From positions 1,298,001-1,362,000 of the forward strand of contig AP019701.1 of assembly GCA_006738865.1 (NCBI GenBank): a stretch of DNA of 64,000 nt, given 5' to 3'. Below the pieces are notes generated by a model. The model saw only the letters and a program-made list of their open reading frames with translations, made no database searches and was not told the origin of the DNA. This DNA is from Allostella sp. ATCC 35155 (GTDB taxonomy: Bacteria > Pseudomonadota > Alphaproteobacteria > ATCC43930 > Allostellaceae). Within the stretch, counting starts at the first letter, position 1, and each line of letters opens with the position of its first letter. Made by a program: the position numbers and the translations under genes. Positions 47,269-55,501 of this stretch are shown in pieces.

Positions 47269-47714
47269 GCCCGCAGCTCCGAGGGGCCGCACTGCGGGAC
47301 GCCGGTCTGCCGGCAGTCGGCGGCGGCGGGTGCGGTCTCCAGCAGGCAGCGGGTGGCTTCCATCCATGCCGCCACGCCGACGCGGAACGCCTCGCGTCCA
47401 CGGTCGGTGAGGCTGTAGACGCGGCGCTCCCGCCCGGCCACCACCTCGCGGCGCGCCGTGACATATCCGCCGGCCTCGAACTCGCGCAGCGTCGGATAGA
47501 TCGCGCCCTCGCTGGGGGAGCAGCAGCCGCGGGTCACCGACTCGACGGTGCGGGCGATCTCGTAGCCGTGCATCGGCCGCTGCTCGAGCACGCGCAGGAT
47601 GAAGAAGCGCGACAGGCTCATCTTGATGGTGCCGGACCAGTAGTCGTGGCGCGTCAGGTCCGGACCGGCGCGGTCGGCGGAAGGCCGCCCCTCATGCATC
47701 GGACGTCTAGGCAT
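47265..47714 (-). CDS. PadR family transcriptional regulator
   Basis: About 149 residues if the ATG at 47712-47714 is used; an in-frame ATG five codons earlier (47729) is also possible and neither has a strong ribosome site. The winged helix spans SRFFILRVLEQRPMHGYEIA to PSEGAIYPTLREFEAGGYV, the PadR signature, followed by the dimerisation helix (EAFRVGVAAWMEATRCLLE). Cysteine pairs (GCCSPS, CRQTGVPQC) could respond to redox or metals. It should repress the coupled MFS and VOC genes and perhaps the divergent GNAT-like gene; inverted repeats lie in the 94-bp gap. Confidence 0.85.
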   Translation of the reverse strand: MPRRPMHEGRPSADRAGPDLTRHDYWSGTIKMSLSRFFILRVLEQRPMHGYEIARTVESVTRGCCSPSEGAIYPTLREFEAGGYVTARREVVAGRERRVYSLTDRGREAFRVGVAAWMEATRCLLETAPAAADCRQTGVPQCGPSELRA

Positions 47715-47748
47715 CGATCCATGATGCATGGAGCGCGCGCACCGTCAA

Positions 47749-47796
47749 CTGGTGTGCTTACCTTCTATGAGTGTATCATGTAGATATATACACCAG
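47749..47796. promoter_or_regulatory. inverted repeats in the padR divergent region
   Basis: CTGGTGT (47749-47755) and ACACCAG (47790-47796) form a 7-bp inverted repeat. Inside it, GTGTAT (47771-47776) and ATACAC (47788-47793) form a second one with an 11-bp spacer. The patch is AT-rich and lies just before the GNAT-like ATG at 47809. It could be a PadR-family operator, although it is not a clean ATGT-N8-ACAT site. Confidence 0.4.
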
Positions 47797-47808
47797 AAAG
47801 TAGCAGTC

Positions 47809-48570
47809 ATGACCGCGGCGTCCTCACAGCACGGCTTTCCGATCGGCAGCGTCGGCACGGAGGAACTTCGACGCCGGCTCGGCCCGATGATCGATGCGGC
47901 GGTCGGCGCCGTCGCGGAACGGGGCGTGCGTCTCGTTCTGCACGGCGACATGGCGGGCCTGCGCGACCGCCACCGGGCCGACCCTGCGCTCGCGGCCGAC
48001 CGGCCACTGCCGTCTCAGCTCGACGTCGACTATTGCGACCTCCCGCCCGCGCGCGCCTTCTGGATCGAGGGCCTCGACGGAAGCGGGCGCCTGGCGCTCA
48101 CCCATGCCGCGCGGCGCTTCGACTGGACCAATACCGATCTCGAGGCCGAGGGGCGAGCCTCGCGGATCTTCTATGACCGGCCGGAGCGGGACGGCCGGCC
48201 CGGCGAGGATCTGACTCTGGAGCGGCCGATGCCCGTCCGGGTGGCCGGCCGCGTCGCCTATGTCGGCGGCCTGTGGATTCGCAGCGATCTGCGGGGACGC
48301 GGCCTGGGACGGATCATGCCGCGGGTCGGGCGCGCCTGGTCCTATCTGCGCTGGCGACCGGAGTTTCTGTTCAGCCATGTCGTCGACCGGCTGCTCGATG
48401 CCGGGATGCAGGAGGTCTACGGCTATCCGCATCGTCATGCCGGCCTGCAGTTCCGCAACCGCTACGGCGGGCGGTTTGCCGTCTCCTGGGTGTGGATGTC
48501 GGGTCAGGAGATGCTGGCCGACTCGGACAGGTTCCTGGCGTCCTTCCAGTCGGCCCGGCCGCGCAGATGA
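47809..48570 (+). CDS. GNAT-fold hypothetical protein
   Basis: A 253-residue protein starting MTAASSQHGFPIGSVG. The C-terminal half resembles an acetyltransferase fold: AYVGGLWIRSDLRGRGLGRI contains a plausible RGRGLG acetyl-CoA loop, followed by a helix and YGYPHRHAGLQFRNRYGG at the place where GNAT proteins have their last conserved helix. The N-terminal 110 residues are not recognisable. The gene is divergent from padR, and its end overlaps the convergent PAS-like gene by 67 bp. The function is unknown; the acetyltransferase call is tentative. Confidence 0.65.
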   Translation: MTAASSQHGFPIGSVGTEELRRRLGPMIDAAVGAVAERGVRLVLHGDMAGLRDRHRADPALAADRPLPSQLDVDYCDLPPARAFWIEGLDGSGRLALTHAARRFDWTNTDLEAEGRASRIFYDRPERDGRPGEDLTLERPMPVRVAGRVAYVGGLWIRSDLRGRGLGRIMPRVGRAWSYLRWRPEFLFSHVVDRLLDAGMQEVYGYPHRHAGLQFRNRYGGRFAVSWVWMSGQEMLADSDRFLASFQSARPRR

Positions 48571-49388
48571 CTGACGCCGGAGACGACGCGCCGCCCGTCC
48601 GGCAGGTGCCAGGGCAGGATCAGGCGCTCGTAGATGCTGCGCCGGCCGACGCCGGCCGGCGAGGCGATCGTGCCCTCGCAGGTCTGGAGGATCGGGGCGG
48701 CGCGCGGATGGGCCTCGGCATAGATCGCGCTGGCGGCGCTCGAGAACCGGATGTCGGGCTGCCGGTCGATCGGCTGGCCGATATACTTCGTCCAGCCGGC
48801 GGTGCCGTAATGGGTGAGGTGACGGCCGCGGAAGGCGATGACCATGCGGCTGTCGTCGCATTCCTCCACCAGCGTCGTCCGGCCGAGGCAGCCCGACCGG
48901 CGGAACGGCACCGTCGCATTGTCCGGGAGCCGGCCGTTGCGCCGGATCCACTGGCGCAGCAGCCGCGCGAACGGTGCGGGCATCAGCGACTGGTCGGGAT
49001 CGAGCGAACGATCCTCGGCATGGAAGAGCTTGTCCGGGTGGCGGCTGCGCACGCCGTACACCAGTTCCTCGAGGCGCAGCACCATCGGCGAGAAGGCCGG
49101 GACCAGTTCCTCTTCCCAGGTCCGCTGCAGATGGGTCAGCACGAACCGCCGCGGCCGGATGTCCGACAGCAGGTACATCAGTTCCGACACGGCGCGCGAC
49201 GATGCGATCGCCGGCCGCAACCGGACGCGTGCACCCCATTCGGCGAACGCCACCTCGATGACGCCCAGATCGCGGATCGCGAACGTCAGCGGATCGCAGT
49301 CATATGGCAGTTTGTACCGGCCGATGCGCCGGAGCCCTCGCTCGACCGGCAGGATCGTGCCGCGTCGGTCGATGAGGAGCTTCTTCAA
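48504..49388 (-). CDS. PAS-like domain protein coupled to an XRE regulator
   Basis: A 294-residue protein, apparently starting at TTG 49388 (KKLLIDRRGTILPVERGLRR follows) because this TTGA overlaps the stop of the XRE gene; no better start exists before residue 70. The C-terminal part, with RMVIAFRGRHLTHYGTAGW and a terminal YERLILPWHLPDGRRVVSGV, resembles PAS domains of a diverged alphaproteobacterial type. The N-terminal half is unrecognised. No enzymatic or DNA-binding output domain is seen, so it may be a sensor partner of the regulator. The gene converges with and overlaps the GNAT-like gene. Confidence 0.65.
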   Translation of the reverse strand: MKKLLIDRRGTILPVERGLRRIGRYKLPYDCDPLTFAIRDLGVIEVAFAEWGARVRLRPAIASSRAVSELMYLLSDIRPRRFVLTHLQRTWEEELVPAFSPMVLRLEELVYGVRSRHPDKLFHAEDRSLDPDQSLMPAPFARLLRQWIRRNGRLPDNATVPFRRSGCLGRTTLVEECDDSRMVIAFRGRHLTHYGTAGWTKYIGQPIDRQPDIRFSSAASAIYAEAHPRAAPILQTCEGTIASPAGVGRRSIYERLILPWHLPDGRRVVSGVSHLRGRADWKDARNLSESASIS

Positions 49389-49981
49389 CGCGCCGCTTTC
49401 CTTGCCTTGGTCGCCGGCACTGTCAGCTTGTCGCCGAGCCGGTGGAACAAATCCATCAGCGACTGCCGCAGATCGGTGCTGGCGATGCGCTCATAGGCCC
49501 GCGACAGCTCGATCGCCTCGCGCCGCAGCATGATGCCCGGCTCATTGGCCGTGCTGGCCTCGCCCTCCAGCCCCTCGAAGAAGGCGGTCACCGGGGTGCC
49601 CAGCACCTGTGCGATCTGCACCAGCTTGCTGGCGGAGATGCGGTTGCCGCCGCGCTCGTACTTCTGCACCTGCTGGAAGGTCAGCCCGATCGATTCGGCC
49701 AACTGGGTCTGGCTGAGGCCGGCCACCGTCCGATAGAGCCGCACCTGCCGCCCGACATGGATATCGACCGGCGACGGCCCGTCGATGATCGCCACGCGCC
49801 GCCGCGGTCGCTCGGCCGGCGCCGGCCGCGGCGCGCGCGGCTTGGCGGCGGCGGGCGGCGACAGCACCCGGCGGACCGTCGGCAGCCCGATCTGGAGCTT
49901 CGTCGCGATCTCGACGTCCGACAGGCCGGCCGCCTGCAGGGCCTGGATACGCATGGTCTGGTTGGCTGGAGAACGGGGCAT
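49385..49981 (-). CDS. XRE-type regulator with an extra N-terminal helix-turn-helix
   Basis: A 198-residue protein from ATG 49981 (AAAAGG upstream; a GTG two codons earlier is too close to it). Residues 60-135 are a Cro/CI helix-turn-helix (VRLYRTVAGLSQTQLAESIG, then YERGGNRISASKLVQIAQVL). Ahead of it, residues 1-40 (MRIQALQAAGLSDVEIATKL, then PTVRRVLSPP) look like a second, resolvase/Hin-type helix-turn-helix, joined by a basic Pro/Ala/Arg linker. The C-terminal 60 residues are helical. It is coupled to the PAS-like gene. TATACC-type palindromes upstream are probable autoregulatory sites. Confidence 0.85.
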   Translation of the reverse strand: MPRSPANQTMRIQALQAAGLSDVEIATKLQIGLPTVRRVLSPPAAAKPRAPRPAPAERPRRRVAIIDGPSPVDIHVGRQVRLYRTVAGLSQTQLAESIGLTFQQVQKYERGGNRISASKLVQIAQVLGTPVTAFFEGLEGEASTANEPGIMLRREAIELSRAYERIASTDLRQSLMDLFHRLGDKLTVPATKARKAAR

Positions 49982-50095
49982 AGGCACTTACCTTTTCATG
50001 ATGCCGGAGGGGTCTGCAAGACGGCATGGAACTTTCGGGGCCGGCCGGATCGCGGGTCGCTCGTCGGGCAATGCCTCTGAGGGCAATAGTCAACC

Positions 50096-50109
50096 GGTAT
50101 ATATACCGC
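50096..50109. promoter_or_regulatory. perfect 14-bp palindrome CGGTATATATACCG
   Basis: It lies in the 280-bp gap between the XRE gene (divergent start 49981) and the SDR gene (50262). It shares GGTAT/ATACC arms with the second palindrome at 50131-50140. It may be an operator for the XRE regulator and a promoter core. Confidence 0.5.
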
Positions 50110-50130
50110 CCCGTGTCTGCACCAAGGCTT

Positions 50131-50140
50131 GGTATACCAT
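50131..50140. promoter_or_regulatory. perfect 10-bp palindrome TGGTATACCA
   Basis: A second GGTAT/ATACC dyad centred 33 bp from the first (about three helical turns). It also abuts CCAAG-G-CTTGG at 50123-50133. Probably part of the same operator region. Confidence 0.45.
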
Positions 50141-50261
50141 GTGACGATGTGCCACAATCATCAAACGGGCCAACCCCATGACTGTTCTACTTTTGTATGA
50201 AATGGCGACATGACGCGGCTGTAACGTTGCGGCGGCAAGTCTCGCCGGCTAGCGTCCGTCC

Positions 50262-50978
50262 ATGACCGGATCCGTCCTTGTGACCGGTGCCTCGCAGGGC
50301 ATCGGACGTGCTGTCGCCGCGACGCTGGCCGCAGCGGGCCACGACGTGCTCAATCTCGACCGCACGGCCCCGACCGTGCCGATCGGCACCTTCATCGCGG
50401 TCGATCTCTCCGATCGGGTGGCGACCGCGGCGGTCCTCGAACGGCTCGTCCGCGACCATGCCCCGACGCGCCTGGTGAACAATGTCGGCATCGTCCGGCC
50501 CGCCGGCGTCGAGGACCAGACCGTGGCCGATCTCGAGGCGGTCATGGACCTCAATGTCCGGGTCGCCATCCAGTGCGCGGAGGCGGTGCTGCCGGCGATG
50601 CGCGCGGCCGGCTTCGGCCGGATCGTCAACATTTCCAGCCGCGCCGCCCTCGGCAAGGAACTGCGCACCGCCTATGCCGCCAGCAAGGCGGCGCTGCACG
50701 GGCTGGTGAAGACCTGGGCGCTGGAACTGGGGCCGGCCGGCATCACTGTGAACGCCGTGTCGCCGGGCCCGATCGCGACCGAGCTGTTCCGCCGGGTCAA
50801 TCCCGACGACAGCCCGCGCACGGCCGCGATCCGGGACGCGATCCCGGTGCGCCGCATGGGCGAGCCCGAGGACATCGCCAATGCCGTCGCCTTCTTCCTG
50901 GCGGCGGAGAGCGGGTTCGTGACGGGGCAGGTGCTGCATGTCTGCGGCGGCATGACGGTCGCCGGGATCGGCGGCTGA
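50262..50978 (+). CDS. SDR family oxidoreductase
   Basis: A 238-residue short-chain dehydrogenase/reductase of the classical type. It has the cofactor loop TGASQGIG (9-16), NNVG in the position of NNAG, the catalytic serine in NISSRAALG and YAASK with the catalytic Tyr-Lys pair, then the SPGPIATELF block. FabG-like enzymes of this kind reduce or oxidise ketones and alcohols with NAD(P)H. It lies 24 bp ahead of three SPINDLY-type glycosyltransferase genes on the same strand, so a role in preparing a sugar or lipid donor is possible but unproven. Confidence 0.88.
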   Translation: MTGSVLVTGASQGIGRAVAATLAAAGHDVLNLDRTAPTVPIGTFIAVDLSDRVATAAVLERLVRDHAPTRLVNNVGIVRPAGVEDQTVADLEAVMDLNVRVAIQCAEAVLPAMRAAGFGRIVNISSRAALGKELRTAYAASKAALHGLVKTWALELGPAGITVNAVSPGPIATELFRRVNPDDSPRTAAIRDAIPVRRMGEPEDIANAVAFFLAAESGFVTGQVLHVCGGMTVAGIGG

Positions 50979-51002
50979 CGGAACGCGGCCGGCAGGTGCC
51001 CC

Positions 51003-53543
51003 GTGAGCCAGCGTCCGCTCGATCCGATTGGACAGGGGCTCGCGTGGCTCCGCGCGGGCCGGGCCGCAGATGCGGAGGGGCTGTTCCGCGCGGTGCTGGA
51101 ACGCCTGCCCGGCCAGCGCGACGCGCGCAACGGGCTGGCTCTGGCATTGGCGAGCCGCGGCGCCTGGACCGAGGCGTTGGAGCATCTCGACCAGGCCATC
51201 GGCGATGGCGCCGTTCCGCCGAGCTGGCATGCGAACCGCGCATCGCTGCTGACCCACCTTGGCCGACCGAGCGAGGCCGCCGCGGCACTGGCTGCAGCCG
51301 TGGCGCGCGACCCGGGCAATCTCGCGTTCCGCCAGGCGCTGGGCGAGGCGGCGCTGGCCGCGGGCGACGCGGCGGGCGCGGCGGTGGCGTTCCGCGCGGT
51401 GCTGGCGCTCGATCCCGGCCGCGTCGCGGCGTGGAGCAATCTCGGCACCGCGCTCGATGCGCTGGGCCGGTTCGATGAGGCGGCCGCAGCCTACCGCGAG
51501 GCGACGCGTCATGGGCCCGCCGTCCCGGAAGCCTGGGTCAACCTCGGCAACCTGCTGAACCGCGCCGGCGACCGGGCCAGTGCCCTGGCGGCCTTCGCAC
51601 ACGCGCTGACGCTGCGCCCCGGGTTCGCGCCGGCGGAGATCGGGCGCGGCGTCGCGCTGCTGCGGTCCGGGCACCTGGCCGAGGCGATCACAGCCTTCGA
51701 CGCCGTGCTGGCAGCGCGCCCGGACGACCCGCAGGCGCTCAACAACCGGGCGATCGCCCTGCAGGAGGACGGGCGGATCGAGGAGGCCATCGCCGGGTTC
51801 CGGGCGGCGCTCGCGGCCGATCCGACCGATCCCGTGGCCCACAACAATCTCGGCGGCGCCCTGCAGCGGGCCGGCCGCCACGACGAGGCGATCACGATCC
51901 TGGAACGCGCGCTCGCGCTCCGGCCGGACTATCCCGAAGCCTGCGGCAATCTCGCCAGCGCGCTGGATTCGGCCGGCCGGCCGGATGATGCCGTGGCGCT
52001 CTATCGCCGTGCCCTCTCGCTGCGGCCCGGCTATGCCAAGGCGCGCGCCAACATTGCCAGCCTCCTGCACACCCGGGGCCGGCAGGAGGAGGCCGAGGCG
52101 GAGATGGAGCAGGGCCTGATCCTTGCTCCGCGCCACCTGCCGACCCGCCTGCACGCCGCCTTCACCCGCCTGCGGATCGTCTATCGCGACATGGCCGAGC
52201 GCGACCGCAGCCGCGCCGCCTACCGGCGGGATCTGGAAGCACTGGCGGCGATGCCGCTGCCGGACGATCCGGCGGAACTGGCCGAACTCGTCGAGGCGGT
52301 CGGCGCCAGCCAGCCCTTCTATCTTGCCTATCAGGGCGGCAACGATCGGGACCTCCAGGCGCTCTATGGCGGCTTCGTCTGCCGCGTCATGGCGCGCCGC
52401 TTCCCGCACCTCGCGTCGCGACCGCCCATGCCGCCGGCGCCGCCGGACGAGCCCATCCGCGTCGGGCTGCTGTCCGGATTCTTCCGCCAGCACTCGAACT
52501 GGAAGATCCCGATCCATGGCTGGCTCGAGGACATCGACCCCGCCCGGGTGGCCGTTCACGGCTACTACACCCAGGCGATCGAGGGGCCGGAGGCGCGCCG
52601 CGCCCGCGAACTTTGCGGTCACTTCGTCGAGGGCCTGCCCACCGTCGAGGCGTGGGCCGAGCGCATCCGGGCCGACCGGCTGCATGTGCTGCTGATCCCC
52701 GAGATCGGCATGGATCCCACGACCCTCCAGCTCGCCGCACTTCGGCTCGCCCCCGTCCAGGCCGCGTCCTGGGGGCACCCGCAGACCTCGGGCATGCCCA
52801 CCATCGACGACTTCCTGTCGAGCGACCTCATGGAGCCGGACGACGCGGCGGCGCACTACACCGAGCGGCTGGTGCGGCTGCCGGGGCTGTCCTTCCGGCC
52901 GCTGCCCTCGACCGTGGTGCCCGCGCCGCTCGGGCGTGCGGACATCGGCGTCGAGCCGGATGCCGTTCTCTTCTGGTGCTGCCAGTCGATCTTCAAGTAT
53001 CTCCCGGCCGATGATCCGATCTTTCCCGCCATCGCCGCCCGGGTGCCGCAGGCGCGCTTCGCGTTCGTCGGCTATCCCATCGGAACCGAGGTCGACCGGC
53101 GCTTTCGCTCGCGCATCCGCCAGGTGTTCGCCGACGCCGGGCTCGATGGCGACCGCCATTGCCGCTTCCTCGGCTCGCTCGATCCGGCGCGCTTTGCCGG
53201 CGTCACCCGGCTGGCCGACATCTTCCTCGATGCGTTCGGCTGGTCCGGCTGCAACTCGGCGATCGAGGCCCTCGAGGCGGGCCTGCCCGTGGTGACCCTG
53301 CCCGGACCGATGATGCGCGGGCGCCATTCTGCGGCCATCCTGCGGCGCGCCGGCCTCGAGGATCTGATCGCGGGGACTGCGGAGGCGTATGTGGATCTGG
53401 CGGTCGCCCTGGCCCAGGACGCCGACCGGCGCACCCGGCTCCAGCCGCGGATCGCCGCCGGCCTGCGCGCGGTCGGGGGCGACCCTGCGCCGGCGGCTGG
53501 GCTCCAGGCCTATCTTCGGAACGCGGCGGGCGCGGCGCCATGA
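51003..53543 (+). CDS. TPR-domain SPINDLY/OGT-like glycosyltransferase (copy 1)
   Basis: An 846-residue protein from GTG 51003. Residues 1-390 are about ten tetratricopeptide repeats (for example AVAFRAVLALDPGRVAAWSN, NNLGGALQRAGRHDEAITIL). The C-terminal half is a GT41-type catalytic domain: LSGFFRQHSNWKIPIHGWLE, HPQTSGMPTIDDFLSSDLME, FWCCQSIFKYLPADDP (matching the Gln/Lys pair of O-GlcNAc transferase) and GWSGCNSAIEALEAGLPVV, then RH. It should transfer a sugar from a nucleotide sugar to a protein Ser/Thr. It is first of three tandem paralogues; its stop overlaps the next start. Confidence 0.88.
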   Translation: MSQRPLDPIGQGLAWLRAGRAADAEGLFRAVLERLPGQRDARNGLALALASRGAWTEALEHLDQAIGDGAVPPSWHANRASLLTHLGRPSEAAAALAAAVARDPGNLAFRQALGEAALAAGDAAGAAVAFRAVLALDPGRVAAWSNLGTALDALGRFDEAAAAYREATRHGPAVPEAWVNLGNLLNRAGDRASALAAFAHALTLRPGFAPAEIGRGVALLRSGHLAEAITAFDAVLAARPDDPQALNNRAIALQEDGRIEEAIAGFRAALAADPTDPVAHNNLGGALQRAGRHDEAITILERALALRPDYPEACGNLASALDSAGRPDDAVALYRRALSLRPGYAKARANIASLLHTRGRQEEAEAEMEQGLILAPRHLPTRLHAAFTRLRIVYRDMAERDRSRAAYRRDLEALAAMPLPDDPAELAELVEAVGASQPFYLAYQGGNDRDLQALYGGFVCRVMARRFPHLASRPPMPPAPPDEPIRVGLLSGFFRQHSNWKIPIHGWLEDIDPARVAVHGYYTQAIEGPEARRARELCGHFVEGLPTVEAWAERIRADRLHVLLIPEIGMDPTTLQLAALRLAPVQAASWGHPQTSGMPTIDDFLSSDLMEPDDAAAHYTERLVRLPGLSFRPLPSTVVPAPLGRADIGVEPDAVLFWCCQSIFKYLPADDPIFPAIAARVPQARFAFVGYPIGTEVDRRFRSRIRQVFADAGLDGDRHCRFLGSLDPARFAGVTRLADIFLDAFGWSGCNSAIEALEAGLPVVTLPGPMMRGRHSAAILRRAGLEDLIAGTAEAYVDLAVALAQDADRRTRLQPRIAAGLRAVGGDPAPAAGLQAYLRNAAGAAP

Positions 53544-55501
53544 GCGCCGCGGTGGCGCGCTGCGAAGCCCTGCTGCGGGAGCGGCCGGACGACGCGCCGG
53601 CGATGGCCGCCCTGGCCGAGGCGCTCGCGGCCGCGGGCCGCCATGCCGAGGCGCTCGCCTGGATCGAGCGTGCGGTCGCCGCGCCGTCGCCCGCTGCGGC
53701 CTGGATCGGGCGGCACGGCATGCTGCTGAGCCGGCAGGGCCGCTATGCCGAGGCGGTGGCGCGGATCGAGGCCGCGCTCGCCGCCCTGCCCGACGATGCG
53801 ACGCTGCACTGGGAGCTGGGCCGCGCGCTGGAGAAGCTGGGGCGGACAGCGCGCGCGGTGGCCGAGTTCCGGCGCGGGCTTGCGCTGGCGCCTGACCATC
53901 CCGGCCTGCTGGCGTCGCTCGGCGGGGCGCTCTGGCAGCGGCGGGACAGTGCGCCGGCGATGGCCGCGCTGAAGCGCGCCGTCGAGCTGCGGCCGGACTG
54001 GGTGCCCGTGCGCGACAGCCTCGCCAACGCCCACCATTTTCTCGGCGAATGGGACGAGGCGGAGCGGCTGTTCGACGAGACCCTGCGCCTGCGGCCCGAC
54101 GACCTGACGAGCCGGCTCAACGCCTGCATGGCGCGCCTACGGATCATCTATGCCGACCCGGCCGAGCGCGAGCGGTCGCGCGCAGCCTATGCCCGCGACC
54201 TTCACGCCCTCGTGCAATTGCCCCTGCCGTCCGGCGTGGACGAACTGCTGCGGGTGCTGGGGGCGCGCAAGCCCTTCCTGCTCGCCTACCAGGGCGAGGT
54301 CGATCGCGATCTCCAGGCGCTCTATGGCGGGCTCGTCGGCCGCGCCGTGGCGGCGCACCATCCCGAGTTCTGCCAGCCCCTCCCACTCTCGCCGCCGGCG
54401 CCGGGCGAGCGCATCCGCGTCGGCATCCTGTCGGCCTTCTTCCGCCACCATTCCAACTGGAAGATGCGGCTGCGCGCCTGGCTCGAGGATCTCGACCGCG
54501 ACCGCTTCGACGTGCGGGCCTATTTCGTCGGCGAGGGGGGCGACGCGGAGACCGAGCGGGCGCGCACCCTGGCCGATGGTTTCCTCGACGGACCGCGGCC
54601 GCTGGCCGATTGGGCGCGTCGCATCCGCGCCGACCGGCTGCATGTGCTGCTGATCCCCGAGATCGGCATGAACTCGACGACGATGCAGCTCGCGGCCATG
54701 CGGCTGGCGCCCGTCCAGGCCAGCTCCTGGGGCCATCCGCAGACCTCCGGCCTGCCCACCGTCGACGACTTCCTGTCGTGCGACCTCATGGAGCCCGAGG
54801 ACGGCGCGACGCACTATACCGAGCGGCTGGTCCGGCTGCCGGGCCTCTCCTGCCGGCCGATCCTGGTCGCACGCGAGCCGGAGGCGGTCTCGCGCGCCGA
54901 TCTCGGCGTCGACGAGGCCGACGTCCTCTATTGGTGCTGCCAGTCGCTCTACAAATACCTGCCGGAGTACGACGACGTGTTCCCGCGCATCGCCGCCCGC
55001 CTGCCGGCGGCGCGCTTCCTCTTCCTCGGCCATCCCGAAGGGCCGAAGGTCGAGCAGGCGTTCCAGGCGCGGATCGGCCGCGCCTTCGCGGCGTACGGCC
55101 TCGACGCCGGCATCCATTGCCGCTTCCTCGGGCGGCTCAGCGCCGACCGGTTCGCGGGCTGCACCCGGGCGTCGGACATTTTCCTCGATTCGATCGGCTG
55201 GTCGGGCTGCAACTCGACGATCGAGGCGATGATGTACAACCTGCCGGTCGTGACCTGGCCCGGGCGGACCATGCGCGCGCGCCATTCGGACGCGATCCTG
55301 CGCCTTGCCGGCATCGAACGGACGATCGCCGCCTCGCGCGAGGAGTACATCGATCTCGCGGTCGCGATCGGCGCCGACGCCGGGCTGCGGGGCGCCCTCC
55401 AGGGACAGGTGGCGGCGCAGAAGCACCGCATCTTCGACGACCGTTCCTACCTCCCCGGCCTCGAAGCCTATCTGGTGGCGGCAGCCGAGGGACGACGGTG
55501 A
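53540..55501 (+). CDS. TPR-domain SPINDLY/OGT-like glycosyltransferase (copy 2, short TPR)
   Basis: A 653-residue paralogue of the flanking genes, with only about five tetratricopeptide repeats (1-190), followed by the same GT41-like catalytic half: LSAFFRHHSNWKMRLRAWLE, HPQTSGLPTVDDFLSCDLME, YWCCQSLYKYLPEYDD, and GWSGCNSTIEAMMYNLPVV. All motif residues are retained, so it should be active. The shorter TPR array implies a different protein target. Its ATG overlaps the stop of copy 1 and its stop overlaps the GTG of copy 3. Confidence 0.88.
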   Translation: MSAAVARCEALLRERPDDAPAMAALAEALAAAGRHAEALAWIERAVAAPSPAAAWIGRHGMLLSRQGRYAEAVARIEAALAALPDDATLHWELGRALEKLGRTARAVAEFRRGLALAPDHPGLLASLGGALWQRRDSAPAMAALKRAVELRPDWVPVRDSLANAHHFLGEWDEAERLFDETLRLRPDDLTSRLNACMARLRIIYADPAERERSRAAYARDLHALVQLPLPSGVDELLRVLGARKPFLLAYQGEVDRDLQALYGGLVGRAVAAHHPEFCQPLPLSPPAPGERIRVGILSAFFRHHSNWKMRLRAWLEDLDRDRFDVRAYFVGEGGDAETERARTLADGFLDGPRPLADWARRIRADRLHVLLIPEIGMNSTTMQLAAMRLAPVQASSWGHPQTSGLPTVDDFLSCDLMEPEDGATHYTERLVRLPGLSCRPILVAREPEAVSRADLGVDEADVLYWCCQSLYKYLPEYDDVFPRIAARLPAARFLFLGHPEGPKVEQAFQARIGRAFAAYGLDAGIHCRFLGRLSADRFAGCTRASDIFLDSIGWSGCNSTIEAMMYNLPVVTWPGRTMRARHSDAILRLAGIERTIAASREEYIDLAVAIGADAGLRGALQGQVAAQKHRIFDDRSYLPGLEAYLVAAAEGRR

